64,000 nt of DNA from Salinilacustrithrix flava (GTDB lineage Bacteria; Actinomycetota; Acidimicrobiia; Acidimicrobiales; Salinilacustritrichaceae), in contig NZ_CP133888.1 in the NCBI RefSeq assembly GCF_041228405.1, forward strand, positions 4,043,661 through 4,107,660, in the 5' to 3' direction. This document shows, in pieces, positions 54,191 through 62,645 of this stretch. Positions within the stretch are counted from its first letter, which is position 1, and every line of letters begins with the position of its first letter. The translations under genes were made by a program, and so were the position numbers. The notes beneath the pieces are model-generated. The model ran no database searches and was not told where the DNA came from. It saw only the letters and a program-made list of their open reading frames with translations.

Positions 54191-55989
54191 GTCGGCTCGA
54201 GGATCTGCTGAACGACGCCGCCGACGGTCCGGTGCGCTTCGACCACCGCGACATCGCTCGCCGGGTGCGGCACCGCCGGACCGGCCGGCTCGCTGCGGTG
54301 GCGGCGGTCGTGGTGCTGGGCGTGGTGGGCTTTGTCGCCGGGTTCGGCGACGACAGCCAGGAAGTGGACTCCGTCGGTACGATCGAGGACGGTGCCGTGA
54401 CGGTCGACGAACTGGTCGCGGACCGGTGGGTGGCCTTCGCGTACAGCGAGGTGATCGTGGCACCCAGTCCGCCGGCGTTCCTCCAGTTCGACGACGACGG
54501 CAGGCTCGGCGGGATCGACGGCTGCCGACCGATCAACGGGGACTGGGAGCTCGACGGCACCCGGCTGGTCACGTCACTGGAACCGATGGGCAACGTGGCT
54601 TGCGACAACCAGCCCGGTGGCCTGACAGAGCTGCTCGAGAACGACCCGAGGGTCGGCCGGTTCGACGACGGCTCGGAGACGCTGAAGCTGACGGCGGGCG
54701 ACGACTTCGTGGCCTTCCAGCGATTCGACCGCCTGGGCGAGGCGCCGAGCGCGACCACGCTCGAGGGCCGCTGGTCCGCATCCACCCCGGCGGCCGAAGG
54801 TGAACAAGAAGCCCCGGCGGTGACGTTCGACCCGGACGGGACCGGCAGCTTGGAGATCTTCGGCTGCTCCCAGCCCCTGGAGTGGTCAGTCGACGGCGAC
54901 GCCCTGGCAGTCGATGGCCTCGACCCCGACGGCATGCCATGCAACGGCGGCGTGGTCGGCGGTGGCCTCCTGCTGTCGCTGACGTCCGACCCCCGACTGC
55001 GCGTCGACGGGTCCCTGCTGTGGTTGTCCTCTGACCTCGGCATCGACCAGCTCCACTCCGACGGAACCGGTGCCGCCCCGTCGTCCACCACCACCGCACC
55101 CGATGGCGGGCAGGACGCCCAGGACGCACTCGAGCGAGCGGCAGGGTCGATCCGGTACGTGGCCGCGTCGCCCGACGGCGTCACCCTGCACGACGGCGGC
55201 GGATCGCAACGCATCGCCAGCGAGGACGCCGCAGTCGCCTACGCCATCGGATCCGACATCGTGGTCCACCAGCCCGCATCCACGACGTTCACCGAGTACC
55301 CACCGACTCCCGAGGGCACCCCGACTGCATGGCTCTCCGGGGAGGAGCGGGCCCTACCGGTCAGCCCCGACGCCCGCAGCACCCGCCTCCTCGACGCAAC
55401 AGTTCTCGACGGGGTCCCGGTCGCGCTCGTCGCCGAGTCCTACGGCGGCGTCGGACCCGACGACACCTTCGAGGAGCTCGCCCTCATCGACATCGCGGAC
55501 GGCACCCGGAGCACCGTGGTCCGCCGACCGGCATGGGAGTCCGCGCACCTCGGCGCAGCGGTGCTGCCCGACGGTGATGTGATCGGGCTCTTCGCCTCGG
55601 AGTCGCTCGTGCTGCTCGCCCGCTGGAGCCCCGGCGAAGCCGACCCCGCATGGGTCGTCGAGGTCGCCGTCGACAGCCGACCCACACTCACGACCGTCGA
55701 CGGGCAGATCCGCGTGGTCGACGCAGGGTTCGACGAAGACTTCGCCCCCATGCTGCGAATCCGGGCCTACGACACCAACGGCCAGGAGCAGTCCGACGAG
55801 TCGGTCCCGGTGGCAGACCCTGACCGCGAGCTCGGTGCCGGTCTGTTCTGCACCGGCTGGTACGACGCCACCCACCTCCTCTGCGGGCGCAGCGACGGTC
55901 CGCCCATCCTCATCTCGTTGACCTCCGGTACCTACCGGCAGACCGACTCGGCGACAGGCAGCTACCCGACGGTCTCCGAGGCGCCGTGA
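54187..55989 (+). CDS. Membrane-anchored protein with META/HslJ-like domains, probable sigma-factor partner
   Basis: A 600-residue protein. About 36 cytoplasmic residues (MSRLEDLLNDAADGPVRFDH, then Arg-rich) precede one membrane helix (about 37-57), so the bulk is outside. Two META/HslJ-like modules follow: WVAFAYSEVIV to DGCRPINGDWELDG, and LEGRWSASTP to GCSQPLEWSVDGDAL. After a Ser/Thr/Pro linker (about 297-310) the last 290 residues look like a beta-propeller-type sensor with repeated DG turns and two late Cys residues. The gene is ATGA-coupled to the ECF sigma gene; the short N-terminal tail could hold the sigma factor, but it lacks a recognisable zinc-type anti-sigma motif. Confidence 0.75.
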   Translation: MSRLEDLLNDAADGPVRFDHRDIARRVRHRRTGRLAAVAAVVVLGVVGFVAGFGDDSQEVDSVGTIEDGAVTVDELVADRWVAFAYSEVIVAPSPPAFLQFDDDGRLGGIDGCRPINGDWELDGTRLVTSLEPMGNVACDNQPGGLTELLENDPRVGRFDDGSETLKLTAGDDFVAFQRFDRLGEAPSATTLEGRWSASTPAAEGEQEAPAVTFDPDGTGSLEIFGCSQPLEWSVDGDALAVDGLDPDGMPCNGGVVGGGLLLSLTSDPRLRVDGSLLWLSSDLGIDQLHSDGTGAAPSSTTTAPDGGQDAQDALERAAGSIRYVAASPDGVTLHDGGGSQRIASEDAAVAYAIGSDIVVHQPASTTFTEYPPTPEGTPTAWLSGEERALPVSPDARSTRLLDATVLDGVPVALVAESYGGVGPDDTFEELALIDIADGTRSTVVRRPAWESAHLGAAVLPDGDVIGLFASESLVLLARWSPGEADPAWVVEVAVDSRPTLTTVDGQIRVVDAGFDEDFAPMLRIRAYDTNGQEQSDESVPVADPDRELGAGLFCTGWYDATHLLCGRSDGPPILISLTSGTYRQTDSATGSYPTVSEAP

Positions 55990-56037
55990 CCTCGGCGGAG
56001 GGTGCCGTCCGATCTGTTCCGTAGCCGCTGCCAGAAG

Positions 56038-57468
56038 TCAGCCGTCGAGGCCGGGGAGGGTGAAGCCCTGCTTGCCGGAGGGGACGGTGGCGGGGCCCTT
56101 CGGGGTGACGCGACCGCCGCCCTTCTTGCCCTTCTTCTTCTTGCGCTTGGCCACCCGGTTGCCCATGCCCGGCATGGACTTGATCATCTTCTGCATCTCC
56201 ATGAACTGCTTCACCAGCTGGGAGACCTGGCCGACGTCGGTGCCCGAGCCCTCGGCGATGCGGGCCCGGCGGGAGCCGTCGATGATGGTGGGATCGTTGC
56301 GCTCGGCCCGCGTCATCGAGTGGATCATCCCCTCGATGCGGTTCAGCTCCTTGTCGTCGATGTTGACGTTCTTCACTTCCTTGGGGATGCCCGGCATCAT
56401 CCCGAGGAGGCTGGAGATCGAGCCCATCTTCTTGATCTGGGCCATCTGGTCGAGGAAGTCGTCGAAGGTGAACTGCCCCTCCATCAGCTTCTGGGCAGCG
56501 GCTTCGGCCTCCTTCTCCTCGTAGACCGACTCGGCCTTCTCGATGAGGGTGAGGACGTCGCCCATGCCCAGGATCCGTCCGGCGAGGCGGTCGGGGTGGA
56601 ACAGGTCGAAGTCGTCGAGCTTCTCGCCGGTGGAGGCGAAGGCGATGGGCTTGCCGACGACCTCCTTCACCGACAGGGCGGCACCGCCGCGGGCGTCGCC
56701 GTCGAGCTTGGTCAGGATGACGCCGTCGAGGGCCAGGGTCTCGTTGAAGCTCTCCGCGACCGTGACGGCGTCCTGACCCGTCATGGCGTCGACGACGAGG
56801 AAGGTGTAGTCGGGGGCGGTCGCCTCGGAGATCTGGCGGACCTGCTCCATGAGCTCGGCGTCGATGGCGAGGCGACCGGCCGTGTCGACGATGACCACGT
56901 CCTTGCCGAGGCGGCGGGCCTCGTCGATGCAGGCCTTGGCCACGTCGACCGGGTCGCCCTGGCCGCCGGCCACGATCTCGTCGTCCGCGGAGTACACCGG
57001 GACCCCGACCTGCTCCGCCAGCGTGCGCAGCTGCTGGACGGCGGCCGGGCGCTGGAGGTCGGCGCCGACGAGCAGCGGGTTGCGGCCCTGGGCCTTGAAC
57101 CAGCGGGCGAGCTTGGCGGAGTTGGTGGTCTTGCCCGAGCCCTGGAGGCCGGCCATGAGCACCACGGTGGGCGGCTTCGACGCGTAGCTGATCTTGATCG
57201 TCTCGCCGCCAAGGGACTCGACGAGCTCCTCGTTGACGATCTTGATGACCTGCTGGGCAGGGTTCAGCGCCTGGCTGACCTCGATGCCCACGACGCGCTC
57301 GCGGATGCGGGCCACCAGGTTCTTGACGACCTGGAAGTTGACGTCGGCCTCGAGCAGGGCGAGGCGGATCTCCCGGAGGGTCTCGTCGACGTCCTCCTCG
57401 CGGAGCTTCCCCTTGCCCTTGATGCGGGCGAAGATGCCGTCGAACCGGTCGCTGAGTGCCTCGAACAT
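56038..57468 (-). CDS. ffh: Signal recognition particle protein Ffh
   Basis: A 476-residue SRP54 GTPase that binds signal sequences on ribosomes. The N domain begins MFEALSDRFDGIFARIKG; the G domain has GLQGSGKTT at about residue 109, DTAGRLAID and LTKLDGDARGG; the Met-rich M domain contains LLGMMPGIPK and MIHSMTRAERNDP. The C-terminus is a Lys/Gly-rich tail. A TAGGAT lies 9 bases before the ATG and may be its own -10. In related genomes rpsP follows directly; here the ECF module intervenes. Confidence 0.97.
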   Translation of the reverse strand: MFEALSDRFDGIFARIKGKGKLREEDVDETLREIRLALLEADVNFQVVKNLVARIRERVVGIEVSQALNPAQQVIKIVNEELVESLGGETIKISYASKPPTVVLMAGLQGSGKTTNSAKLARWFKAQGRNPLLVGADLQRPAAVQQLRTLAEQVGVPVYSADDEIVAGGQGDPVDVAKACIDEARRLGKDVVIVDTAGRLAIDAELMEQVRQISEATAPDYTFLVVDAMTGQDAVTVAESFNETLALDGVILTKLDGDARGGAALSVKEVVGKPIAFASTGEKLDDFDLFHPDRLAGRILGMGDVLTLIEKAESVYEEKEAEAAAQKLMEGQFTFDDFLDQMAQIKKMGSISSLLGMMPGIPKEVKNVNIDDKELNRIEGMIHSMTRAERNDPTIIDGSRRARIAEGSGTDVGQVSQLVKQFMEMQKMIKSMPGMGNRVAKRKKKKGKKGGGRVTPKGPATVPSGKQGFTLPGLDG

Positions 57469-57480
57469 GAGGTGTCGATC

Positions 57481-57909
57481 CTACGGGGTGGTGGGTTCGA
57501 TCGTGAGGTGGTCGTCCACGGCCCGGACGCCGGTGACGGAGCCGGCCGTGCGGATCAGGGTGAGGCGGGCGTCGTCGTGGGGCACGGTGCCGGTGAGCAC
57601 GACCCGGTCCCCCTGCACCGTCACGCCGGGTTGGGGCAGGTGCCAGGTCCGCGGTGAGGTGGCCAGCTCGTGGCGGACCGTGGCGCCGATGTCGCCGCCG
57701 CGAGCGGCCTTGGCCTCCTCCTGGGCGGCCACGCCGTTGCGCAGCTGCGCCGCCGGCTTGGGGGCCATCGCCACGCCGACGCCGACGCCGGCGCCGAACG
57801 CGGCGATGCGGCTGAGCCCGATGAACCCGAGGACGCGCAGGACCAGCTTCACCGCGCCGAGCACGAGCTTGACCGGCAGCGTGAGCAGGCTCCAGAGGAG
57901 GAAGATCAC
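57481..57909 (-). CDS. BON-domain membrane protein
   Basis: A 142-residue protein starting at GTG 57909, overlapping the ftsY stop as GTGA. Hydrophobic N-terminal stretches (WSLLTLPVKLVL, GFIGLSRIAAFGAGVGVGVAM) suggest one or two membrane segments; the C-terminal half is a BON domain (TVRHELATSPRT to VVLTGTVPHDDARLTLI and VRAVDDHL). BON domains bind lipids or stabilise envelopes; the role here is unknown. It is sandwiched between ftsY and ffh, which suggests co-expression with the SRP pathway. Confidence 0.82.
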   Translation of the reverse strand: MIFLLWSLLTLPVKLVLGAVKLVLRVLGFIGLSRIAAFGAGVGVGVAMAPKPAAQLRNGVAAQEEAKAARGGDIGATVRHELATSPRTWHLPQPGVTVQGDRVVLTGTVPHDDARLTLIRTAGSVTGVRAVDDHLTIEPTTP

Positions 57910-59132
57910 GGCGTGAGGAGGGCGTCGACGAAGGCGGCCGGGTCGAAGGGGATGAGGTCGTCGGCGGACTCCCCGAGGCCGACCAGCTTGATCGGCAGGC
58001 CGAGGCCGCCCATCTCCTCGTCGAGGGCGATGGCGAGGGCGATGCCGCCCTTGGCCGAGCCGTCGAGCTTGGTGAGCACCACGCCGGTGCACTGCGTGGC
58101 CTCGGTGAACTGCTTGGCCTGCTGCAGGCCGTTCTGGCCGGTGGTGGCGTCGAGCACGAGCAGGACCTCGGTGACGTTGCCGGGATCGCGGTCGGCGACC
58201 CGGCGCACCTTCGACAGCTCCTCCATGAGGTTCGACTTGGTGTGGAGGCGACCGGCGGTGTCGGCGAGGACGAGGTCGATGTCGCGGGCCCCGGCCTTGG
58301 CGATGGCGTCGAAGATGACCGACGACGGGTCGCCGCCCTCGGCGCCCCGGTGGAACTCGGCGCCGGCCCGGTCCGCCCAGGTCTCGAGCTGCTCGGCGGC
58401 GGCGGCGCGGAAGGTGTCGCCGGCGGCCATGATCACCGACCGGCCCTCGGACACCTGCTGCTTGCCCACCTTGCCGATGGAGGTGGTCTTGCCGACGCCG
58501 TTGACGCCCACGAAGAGCCACACGTTGGGGTTGCCCGGCTCGTAGGTGAGGGTGCGGTCCCCCTCCTCGAGCTCGGCGGTGAGCTGGGCCTTCAGCGCAT
58601 CGACCAGGGCCTGGGGCTCGGTGATGCCCTCGGCCTTGACCGTCGCCCGCAGCTCCTCGAGCAGCTGGGTGGTGAGCCCGACGCCGACGTCGGCGCGGAT
58701 GAGGGCCTCCTCCAGCTCCTCCCACGTCTCCTCCGTGATGTCCGAGCGGGACAGCAGCGAGCCGAGGTAGCCCGAGAAGGTGGCGCGGGCCTTGGTGAGC
58801 CGGTCGCGGAACGTGGGCCGCACCACCGGCTGGTCCTCGTGGTGGGTCTCGATGCCGCCGGCCTCGACCGGGTCCGTCCCGGCCGGGCCCTCGGCGGTCT
58901 CCCGAGTGCCTCCGTCGATGCCGATGTCGCTGGTGCCGGCGTCGCGGACCTCACCGCCCGGTCGGTCGCCATCGAGGATGGGCGTGCCCTCGGTGCCGGG
59001 CCCGGGGACCTGGCGGCCAGAGCGGTCCGGGGGCTCGATGCCGGGGGCGCCGGTGTCCCTCCGGTTGACCAGGACGACGGCGACACCTCCGACCAGGACG
59101 ACGACGGCGGCGATGAGCAGGAGGATCTCCAT
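57906..59132 (-). CDS. ftsY: Signal recognition particle receptor FtsY
   Basis: A 408-residue SRP receptor GTPase. A short N-terminal membrane helix (about 1-22, ILLLIAAVVVLVGG) is followed by an acidic Gly/Pro-rich A region to about residue 105, then NG domains with GVNGVGKTTSIGK at about 207-219, DTFRAAAAEQLETWA, DTAGRLHTKSNLMEEL and LTKLDGSAKGG. It docks ribosome-SRP complexes at the membrane. A TAGGCT -10-like element lies 9 bases before the ATG, divergent from moxR. Confidence 0.97.
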   Translation of the reverse strand: MEILLLIAAVVVLVGGVAVVLVNRRDTGAPGIEPPDRSGRQVPGPGTEGTPILDGDRPGGEVRDAGTSDIGIDGGTRETAEGPAGTDPVEAGGIETHHEDQPVVRPTFRDRLTKARATFSGYLGSLLSRSDITEETWEELEEALIRADVGVGLTTQLLEELRATVKAEGITEPQALVDALKAQLTAELEEGDRTLTYEPGNPNVWLFVGVNGVGKTTSIGKVGKQQVSEGRSVIMAAGDTFRAAAAEQLETWADRAGAEFHRGAEGGDPSSVIFDAIAKAGARDIDLVLADTAGRLHTKSNLMEELSKVRRVADRDPGNVTEVLLVLDATTGQNGLQQAKQFTEATQCTGVVLTKLDGSAKGGIALAIALDEEMGGLGLPIKLVGLGESADDLIPFDPAAFVDALLTP

Positions 59133-59141
59133 GGGCGAGCG

Positions 59142-59168
59142 AGCCTATCGCCGACCCGCCTCTAGCCT
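59142..59168. promoter_or_regulatory. Divergent ftsY/moxR promoter pair
   Basis: The 43-base gap holds TAGGCT on the minus strand (59142-59147), 9 bases before the ftsY ATG, and TAGCCT on the plus strand (59163-59168), 7 bases before the moxR GTG. Both fit TANNNT with near-leaderless starts; the -35 regions would overlap each other or lie in the opposite gene. Confidence 0.45.
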
Positions 59169-59175
59169 CAGAGGG

Positions 59176-60207
59176 GTGCAGAGCGACTCCCACGCCCATC
59201 CCGCCGCCGAGGTCCAGGCCGTGACCCAGGCGGTCAAGCGGGTCATCGTCGGTCAGGACCGCGTGCTCGAGCGCCTGCTCGTGGGGCTGCTCGCCAAGGG
59301 CCACCTGCTGCTCGAGGGCGTGCCGGGCCTGGCCAAGACGCTCGCCATGGAGACCCTGGCCACCGTCGTCGGGGGCAGCTTCGCCCGCATCCAGTTCACC
59401 CCCGACCTCCTCCCCGCCGACATCACCGGCACGCGCGTGTGGCGCCAGTCGTCCGAGCGCTTCGACGTCGAGCTCGGCCCCGTGTTCGTGAACTTCCTCC
59501 TCGCCGACGAGATCAACCGGGCCCCGGCCAAGGTCCAGTCCGCGCTGCTCGAGGTCATGGCCGAGAAGCAGGTGTCGCTCGGCGGTGAGACCCACGAGGT
59601 ACCCCGCCCGTTCCTGGTGATGGCCACGCAGAACCCGATCGAGTCCGAGGGCGTCTACCCGCTGCCCGAGGCCCAGCGCGACCGCTTCCTCATGAAGATC
59701 CTGATCGAGTACCCCTCCCCCGCCGAGGAGTCCGAGATCGTGCTGCGCCACGGCATCGACCCGCCCCAGGCCGAGCGCGCCCTCGACACGGGCGCGCTGC
59801 TGCGCCTGCAGGACGCCGCCGACGCCGTCTCCGTGGACCACGGCACGCTCCAGTACGCCGTCGACCTGGTCCAGGCCACGCGCGATCCGGCCCGCTACGG
59901 CCTGCCCGACCTCGTCGAGTACCTCTCCTACGGCGCGTCGCCGCGCGCCACCCTCGGCCTCGTGGCCGCGGGCCGGGCGCTGGCCCTGCTGCGGCAGCGC
60001 TCCTACGTCGTGCCCCAGGACGTGTTCGACGTCGCACCCGACGTCCTGCGCCACCGCCTCGTCCTGTCGTACGAGTCCCTCGCCCAGGGCGTGGGCGTCG
60101 AGCACGTGCTCGCCCGCCTGCTGTCCACCGTCCCCGCCCCGCACGTGGCCGGCAGCCCGCCCGCCAGCCCGCCGGAGGGCGACGCCAGCGAGTGGGCGGC
60201 CGGGTGA
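59176..60207 (+). CDS. MoxR-family AAA+ ATPase
   Basis: A 343-residue ATPase. Walker A is LLLEGVPGLAKT near residues 45-54, Walker B FLLADEINRAPAKVQSALLEVM, sensor 1 FLVMATQNPIESEGVYPLPEAQRDRFLM. MoxR proteins act with VWA proteins in metal insertion or complex maturation. The start is GTG 59176, matched to TAGCCT; an earlier open frame overlaps ftsY and is rejected. The stop overlaps the DUF58 start as GTGA. Confidence 0.93.
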   Translation: MQSDSHAHPAAEVQAVTQAVKRVIVGQDRVLERLLVGLLAKGHLLLEGVPGLAKTLAMETLATVVGGSFARIQFTPDLLPADITGTRVWRQSSERFDVELGPVFVNFLLADEINRAPAKVQSALLEVMAEKQVSLGGETHEVPRPFLVMATQNPIESEGVYPLPEAQRDRFLMKILIEYPSPAEESEIVLRHGIDPPQAERALDTGALLRLQDAADAVSVDHGTLQYAVDLVQATRDPARYGLPDLVEYLSYGASPRATLGLVAAGRALALLRQRSYVVPQDVFDVAPDVLRHRLVLSYESLAQGVGVEHVLARLLSTVPAPHVAGSPPASPPEGDASEWAAG

Positions 60208-61130
60208 GCGCCACGGTCCACACCGAGGCGGCCGAGGTCCTGCGCCGCCTCGAGCTCGACGTGAACCGGCGCCTCGACGGCCTGCTCCACGGCGACTACC
60301 GCGGCCTGGTCCCGGGCCACGGCTCCGAGACGGGCGAGACGCGCCCCTACGTCCCCGGCGACGACGTGCGTCGCATCGACTGGAACGTGTCGGCCCGGTC
60401 GATGGACACCCACGTGCGCGAGTCCATCGCCGACCGCGAGCTGGAGACGTGGGTCCTGGTCGACCGCTCCCCCAGCCTCGACTTCGGCACCGCCCGCACC
60501 ACCAAGGCCGGCCTGGCCGTCGAGGCGGTCGGCGCCATCGGCTTCCTGACGGCGCGCACCGGCAACCGGTTAGGCGCGGTCGTCGTCGACCCGGACGGCA
60601 CCACCGTGATCCCGGCCAAGCCCGGGCGCGAGCACCTCCTCGCCGTGCTGCACGGCCTCCTCACCGGCGCACGGCCGGGCACGCGCCTCGGCGGCTCGGA
60701 GCGCCACGCCGGCGGCACGACCGACCTCGGCGCTGCGCTCGGGCACCTGATCGTCCCGCCACGACGTCGAGGCCTCATCGTCGTCGTGTCCGACTTCCTG
60801 TCCACCGATGGCTGGGCTCGCGCCCTGCGCGGCCTCACCGCCCGCCACGACGTCGTCGCCATCGAGATCGTGGACCCCCGCGAGCTGGAGCTGCCGTCGG
60901 TCGGGGTGCTGACCCTGGTCGACCCGGAGACGGGCCGCACCCGCGAGGTCCCCACCAATCGACGCGTGCGTGACCGCTACGCGGCCGCCGCCACCGAGCA
61001 GCGCCGGCACATCGCAGACGAGCTGCGAAGCGCCGGTGTCGGGCACCTCCAGCTGCGCACCGACCGCGACTGGGTCATCGACGTCGCCCGGTTCGTGCAG
61101 GCCCGACGGGCCATGGCGGCCGTCAGATGA
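60204..61130 (+). CDS. DUF58 domain protein
   Basis: A 308-residue protein with the DUF58 hallmark RPYVPGDDVRRIDWNVSARS near residue 48 and a degenerate VWA-like body (WVLVDRSPSLDFG, VVVSDFLSTDGW). DUF58 proteins are the usual partner between MoxR and VWA proteins and are thought to be adaptors. Translational coupling on both sides (GTGA and ATGA) supports a complex made in fixed ratio. Confidence 0.92.
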   Translation: MSATVHTEAAEVLRRLELDVNRRLDGLLHGDYRGLVPGHGSETGETRPYVPGDDVRRIDWNVSARSMDTHVRESIADRELETWVLVDRSPSLDFGTARTTKAGLAVEAVGAIGFLTARTGNRLGAVVVDPDGTTVIPAKPGREHLLAVLHGLLTGARPGTRLGGSERHAGGTTDLGAALGHLIVPPRRRGLIVVVSDFLSTDGWARALRGLTARHDVVAIEIVDPRELELPSVGVLTLVDPETGRTREVPTNRRVRDRYAAAATEQRRHIADELRSAGVGHLQLRTDRDWVIDVARFVQARRAMAAVR

Positions 61131-62107
61131 GCTTGCCCGACGCCTTCCTCGCCCCCACCCGGCTGTGGGGCCTGCTCGCCGTGCTCGCGCTCGTGGCCGC
61201 GTACGTCGCCATGACGTTCCTGCGACGGCGCTACACCGTCCGGTTCACCAACCTGCCGCTGCTCGAGACGGTGGCCCCCGGACGCCCGGGGTGGCGCCGC
61301 CACGTGGCCGCCGCCGCCTTCCTCCTGGCGATCACGTCCATGGTCCTGGCCTGGGCCCGCCCCGCCGACGAGGTCCAGGTGCCCAAGGAGCGGGCCACGG
61401 TCGTGCTGGCCATCGACACGTCGCTGTCGATGGAGGCCACCGACGTGGCGCCGTCGCGCATCGAGGCCGCCCAGCAGGCGGCCCTGTCCTTCATCGAGGA
61501 GCTGCCACCCCAGATCAACGTGGGCCTGGTCAGCTTCGACGGCGTCGCCCGGGTCCGGGTCACGCCCACCACGGACCGCCAGCCGGTGCGGGCCGCCATC
61601 CAGACCCTGGAGCTCGGTCCGGCCACCGCCATCGGCGAGGCGATCTTCGCCGGCCTCGATGCCATCGCCACCGCACCGACGTTCACCGACCCGGGCGAAG
61701 AGGGCGAGGAGGCCGAGCCGGTTCCGGCCCGGATGGTGGTCATGACCGACGGCAAGACCACGGTCGGCCGTCCCGACGTCGACGGTGCCGAGGCCGCGGT
61801 CGAGGCCGAGGTCCCGGTGTCCACCATCGCCTTCGGCACCGACCGGGGCACCATCGTCATCGACGGCGAGATCCAGCCGGTGCCGGTCGACCGCGAACCG
61901 CTGCGCCTCATCGCCGAGCGCACCGGCGGGCAGTTCTTCTCCGCCGAGTCCCTGGGCGAGCTCCAGAGCGTGTACGAGGACATCGGCTCCTCCGTCGGCT
62001 TCGACACCGAGGAGCAGGAGATCACCGAGCGCTTCGCCGGCTACGCCGTCGTGCTCGTCCTGATCAGCGCCGCCCTGTCGCTGCTGTTCTTCCAGCGCCT
62101 CCCGTGA
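61127..62107 (+). CDS. VWA-domain membrane protein (BatA-like)
   Basis: A 326-residue protein with N-terminal membrane helices (about 10-30 and 58-76), a von Willebrand A domain with an intact metal-binding MIDAS start DTSLSMEA at about residue 96 and VMTDGKTTVG, and a C-terminal helix (AGYAVVLVLISAALSLLFF). This is the topology of BatA-type proteins encoded with MoxR and DUF58. It likely binds a protein ligand through Mg2+ outside the membrane. Confidence 0.92.
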   Translation: MSLPDAFLAPTRLWGLLAVLALVAAYVAMTFLRRRYTVRFTNLPLLETVAPGRPGWRRHVAAAAFLLAITSMVLAWARPADEVQVPKERATVVLAIDTSLSMEATDVAPSRIEAAQQAALSFIEELPPQINVGLVSFDGVARVRVTPTTDRQPVRAAIQTLELGPATAIGEAIFAGLDAIATAPTFTDPGEEGEEAEPVPARMVVMTDGKTTVGRPDVDGAEAAVEAEVPVSTIAFGTDRGTIVIDGEIQPVPVDREPLRLIAERTGGQFFSAESLGELQSVYEDIGSSVGFDTEEQEITERFAGYAVVLVLISAALSLLFFQRLP

Positions 62108-62556
62108 GCCCGAGAAATCGTTCTGGGCCGCGGAGCACGCCTCCGGCGTCGCTCCTCGCGGCCCAGAAGCTCGGCGGGGCGCTCGTGCTGGTCGGTCTGC
62201 TCAGCGGGTGCGGCGACGACAGCGGTGACGGGGACGTGGCGGCGTTCTGCGAGGCGGTGGAGGACCTGCGCGACGACGACCCGTTCGAGGAGCTGCAGGT
62301 CGCCAGCCCGGGCGAGATGCGCGACGCCTTCGCCGACCTGGCCGTCGGCGTCGACCGCATCGCCGACGCCGCGCCCGACGAGGTCCGGAACCAGGCTCAG
62401 CGCTACGCCGACGCCGTGGAGGACCTGCGCGACGAGCTGGCCGGCGCCGGCTACGACCTGACCCGGGTCGACCAGCTCGACTACGGACAGGCCGTGGCGT
62501 CCTACACCGAAGCCGCCGTGTCCGTCGACAACGCCGCCGACGCCCTCTGCGGCTGA
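62104..62556 (+). CDS. Small lipoprotein of the MoxR operon
   Basis: A 150-residue protein with a lipobox LLSGC at about residues 32-36, preceded by GGALVLVG, so lipid anchoring at the Cys is expected. The mature part is acidic and helical (AFCEAVEDLRDDDPFEEL, DAVEDLRDELAGAGYDL). GTG 62104 overlaps the VWA stop as GTGA. The n-region is unusually long (about 20 residues of RNRSGPRSTPPAS type) because a 48-base hairpin sits inside it. Function unknown; probably tied to the MoxR/VWA complex. Confidence 0.8.
   Translation: MSPRNRSGPRSTPPASLLAAQKLGGALVLVGLLSGCGDDSGDGDVAAFCEAVEDLRDDDPFEELQVASPGEMRDAFADLAVGVDRIADAAPDEVRNQAQRYADAVEDLRDELAGAGYDLTRVDQLDYGQAVASYTEAAVSVDNAADALCG
62121..62168. repeat. 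Long near-perfect hairpin inside the lipoprotein gene
   Basis: Arms TTCTGGGCCGCG (62121-62132) and CGCGGCCCAGAA (62157-62168) are a perfect 12-bp inverted repeat. The interior GAGC-ACGCC and GGCGT-CGCTC pairs as well, with one bulge and a TCC loop, so nearly the whole 48 bases fold. It looks like a small palindromic element and its TTCTGG/CCAGAA ends match the repeat at 33807-33860. Confidence 0.75.
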
Positions 62557-62645
62557 GGCAACCGACTCAGGCGGCGCGTCGATCTCGCTGCGTGGCGCGG
62601 GGACGTCGAAGGTGCGCGCGTCCGGTCAGACCGGGAGGTCGACCG

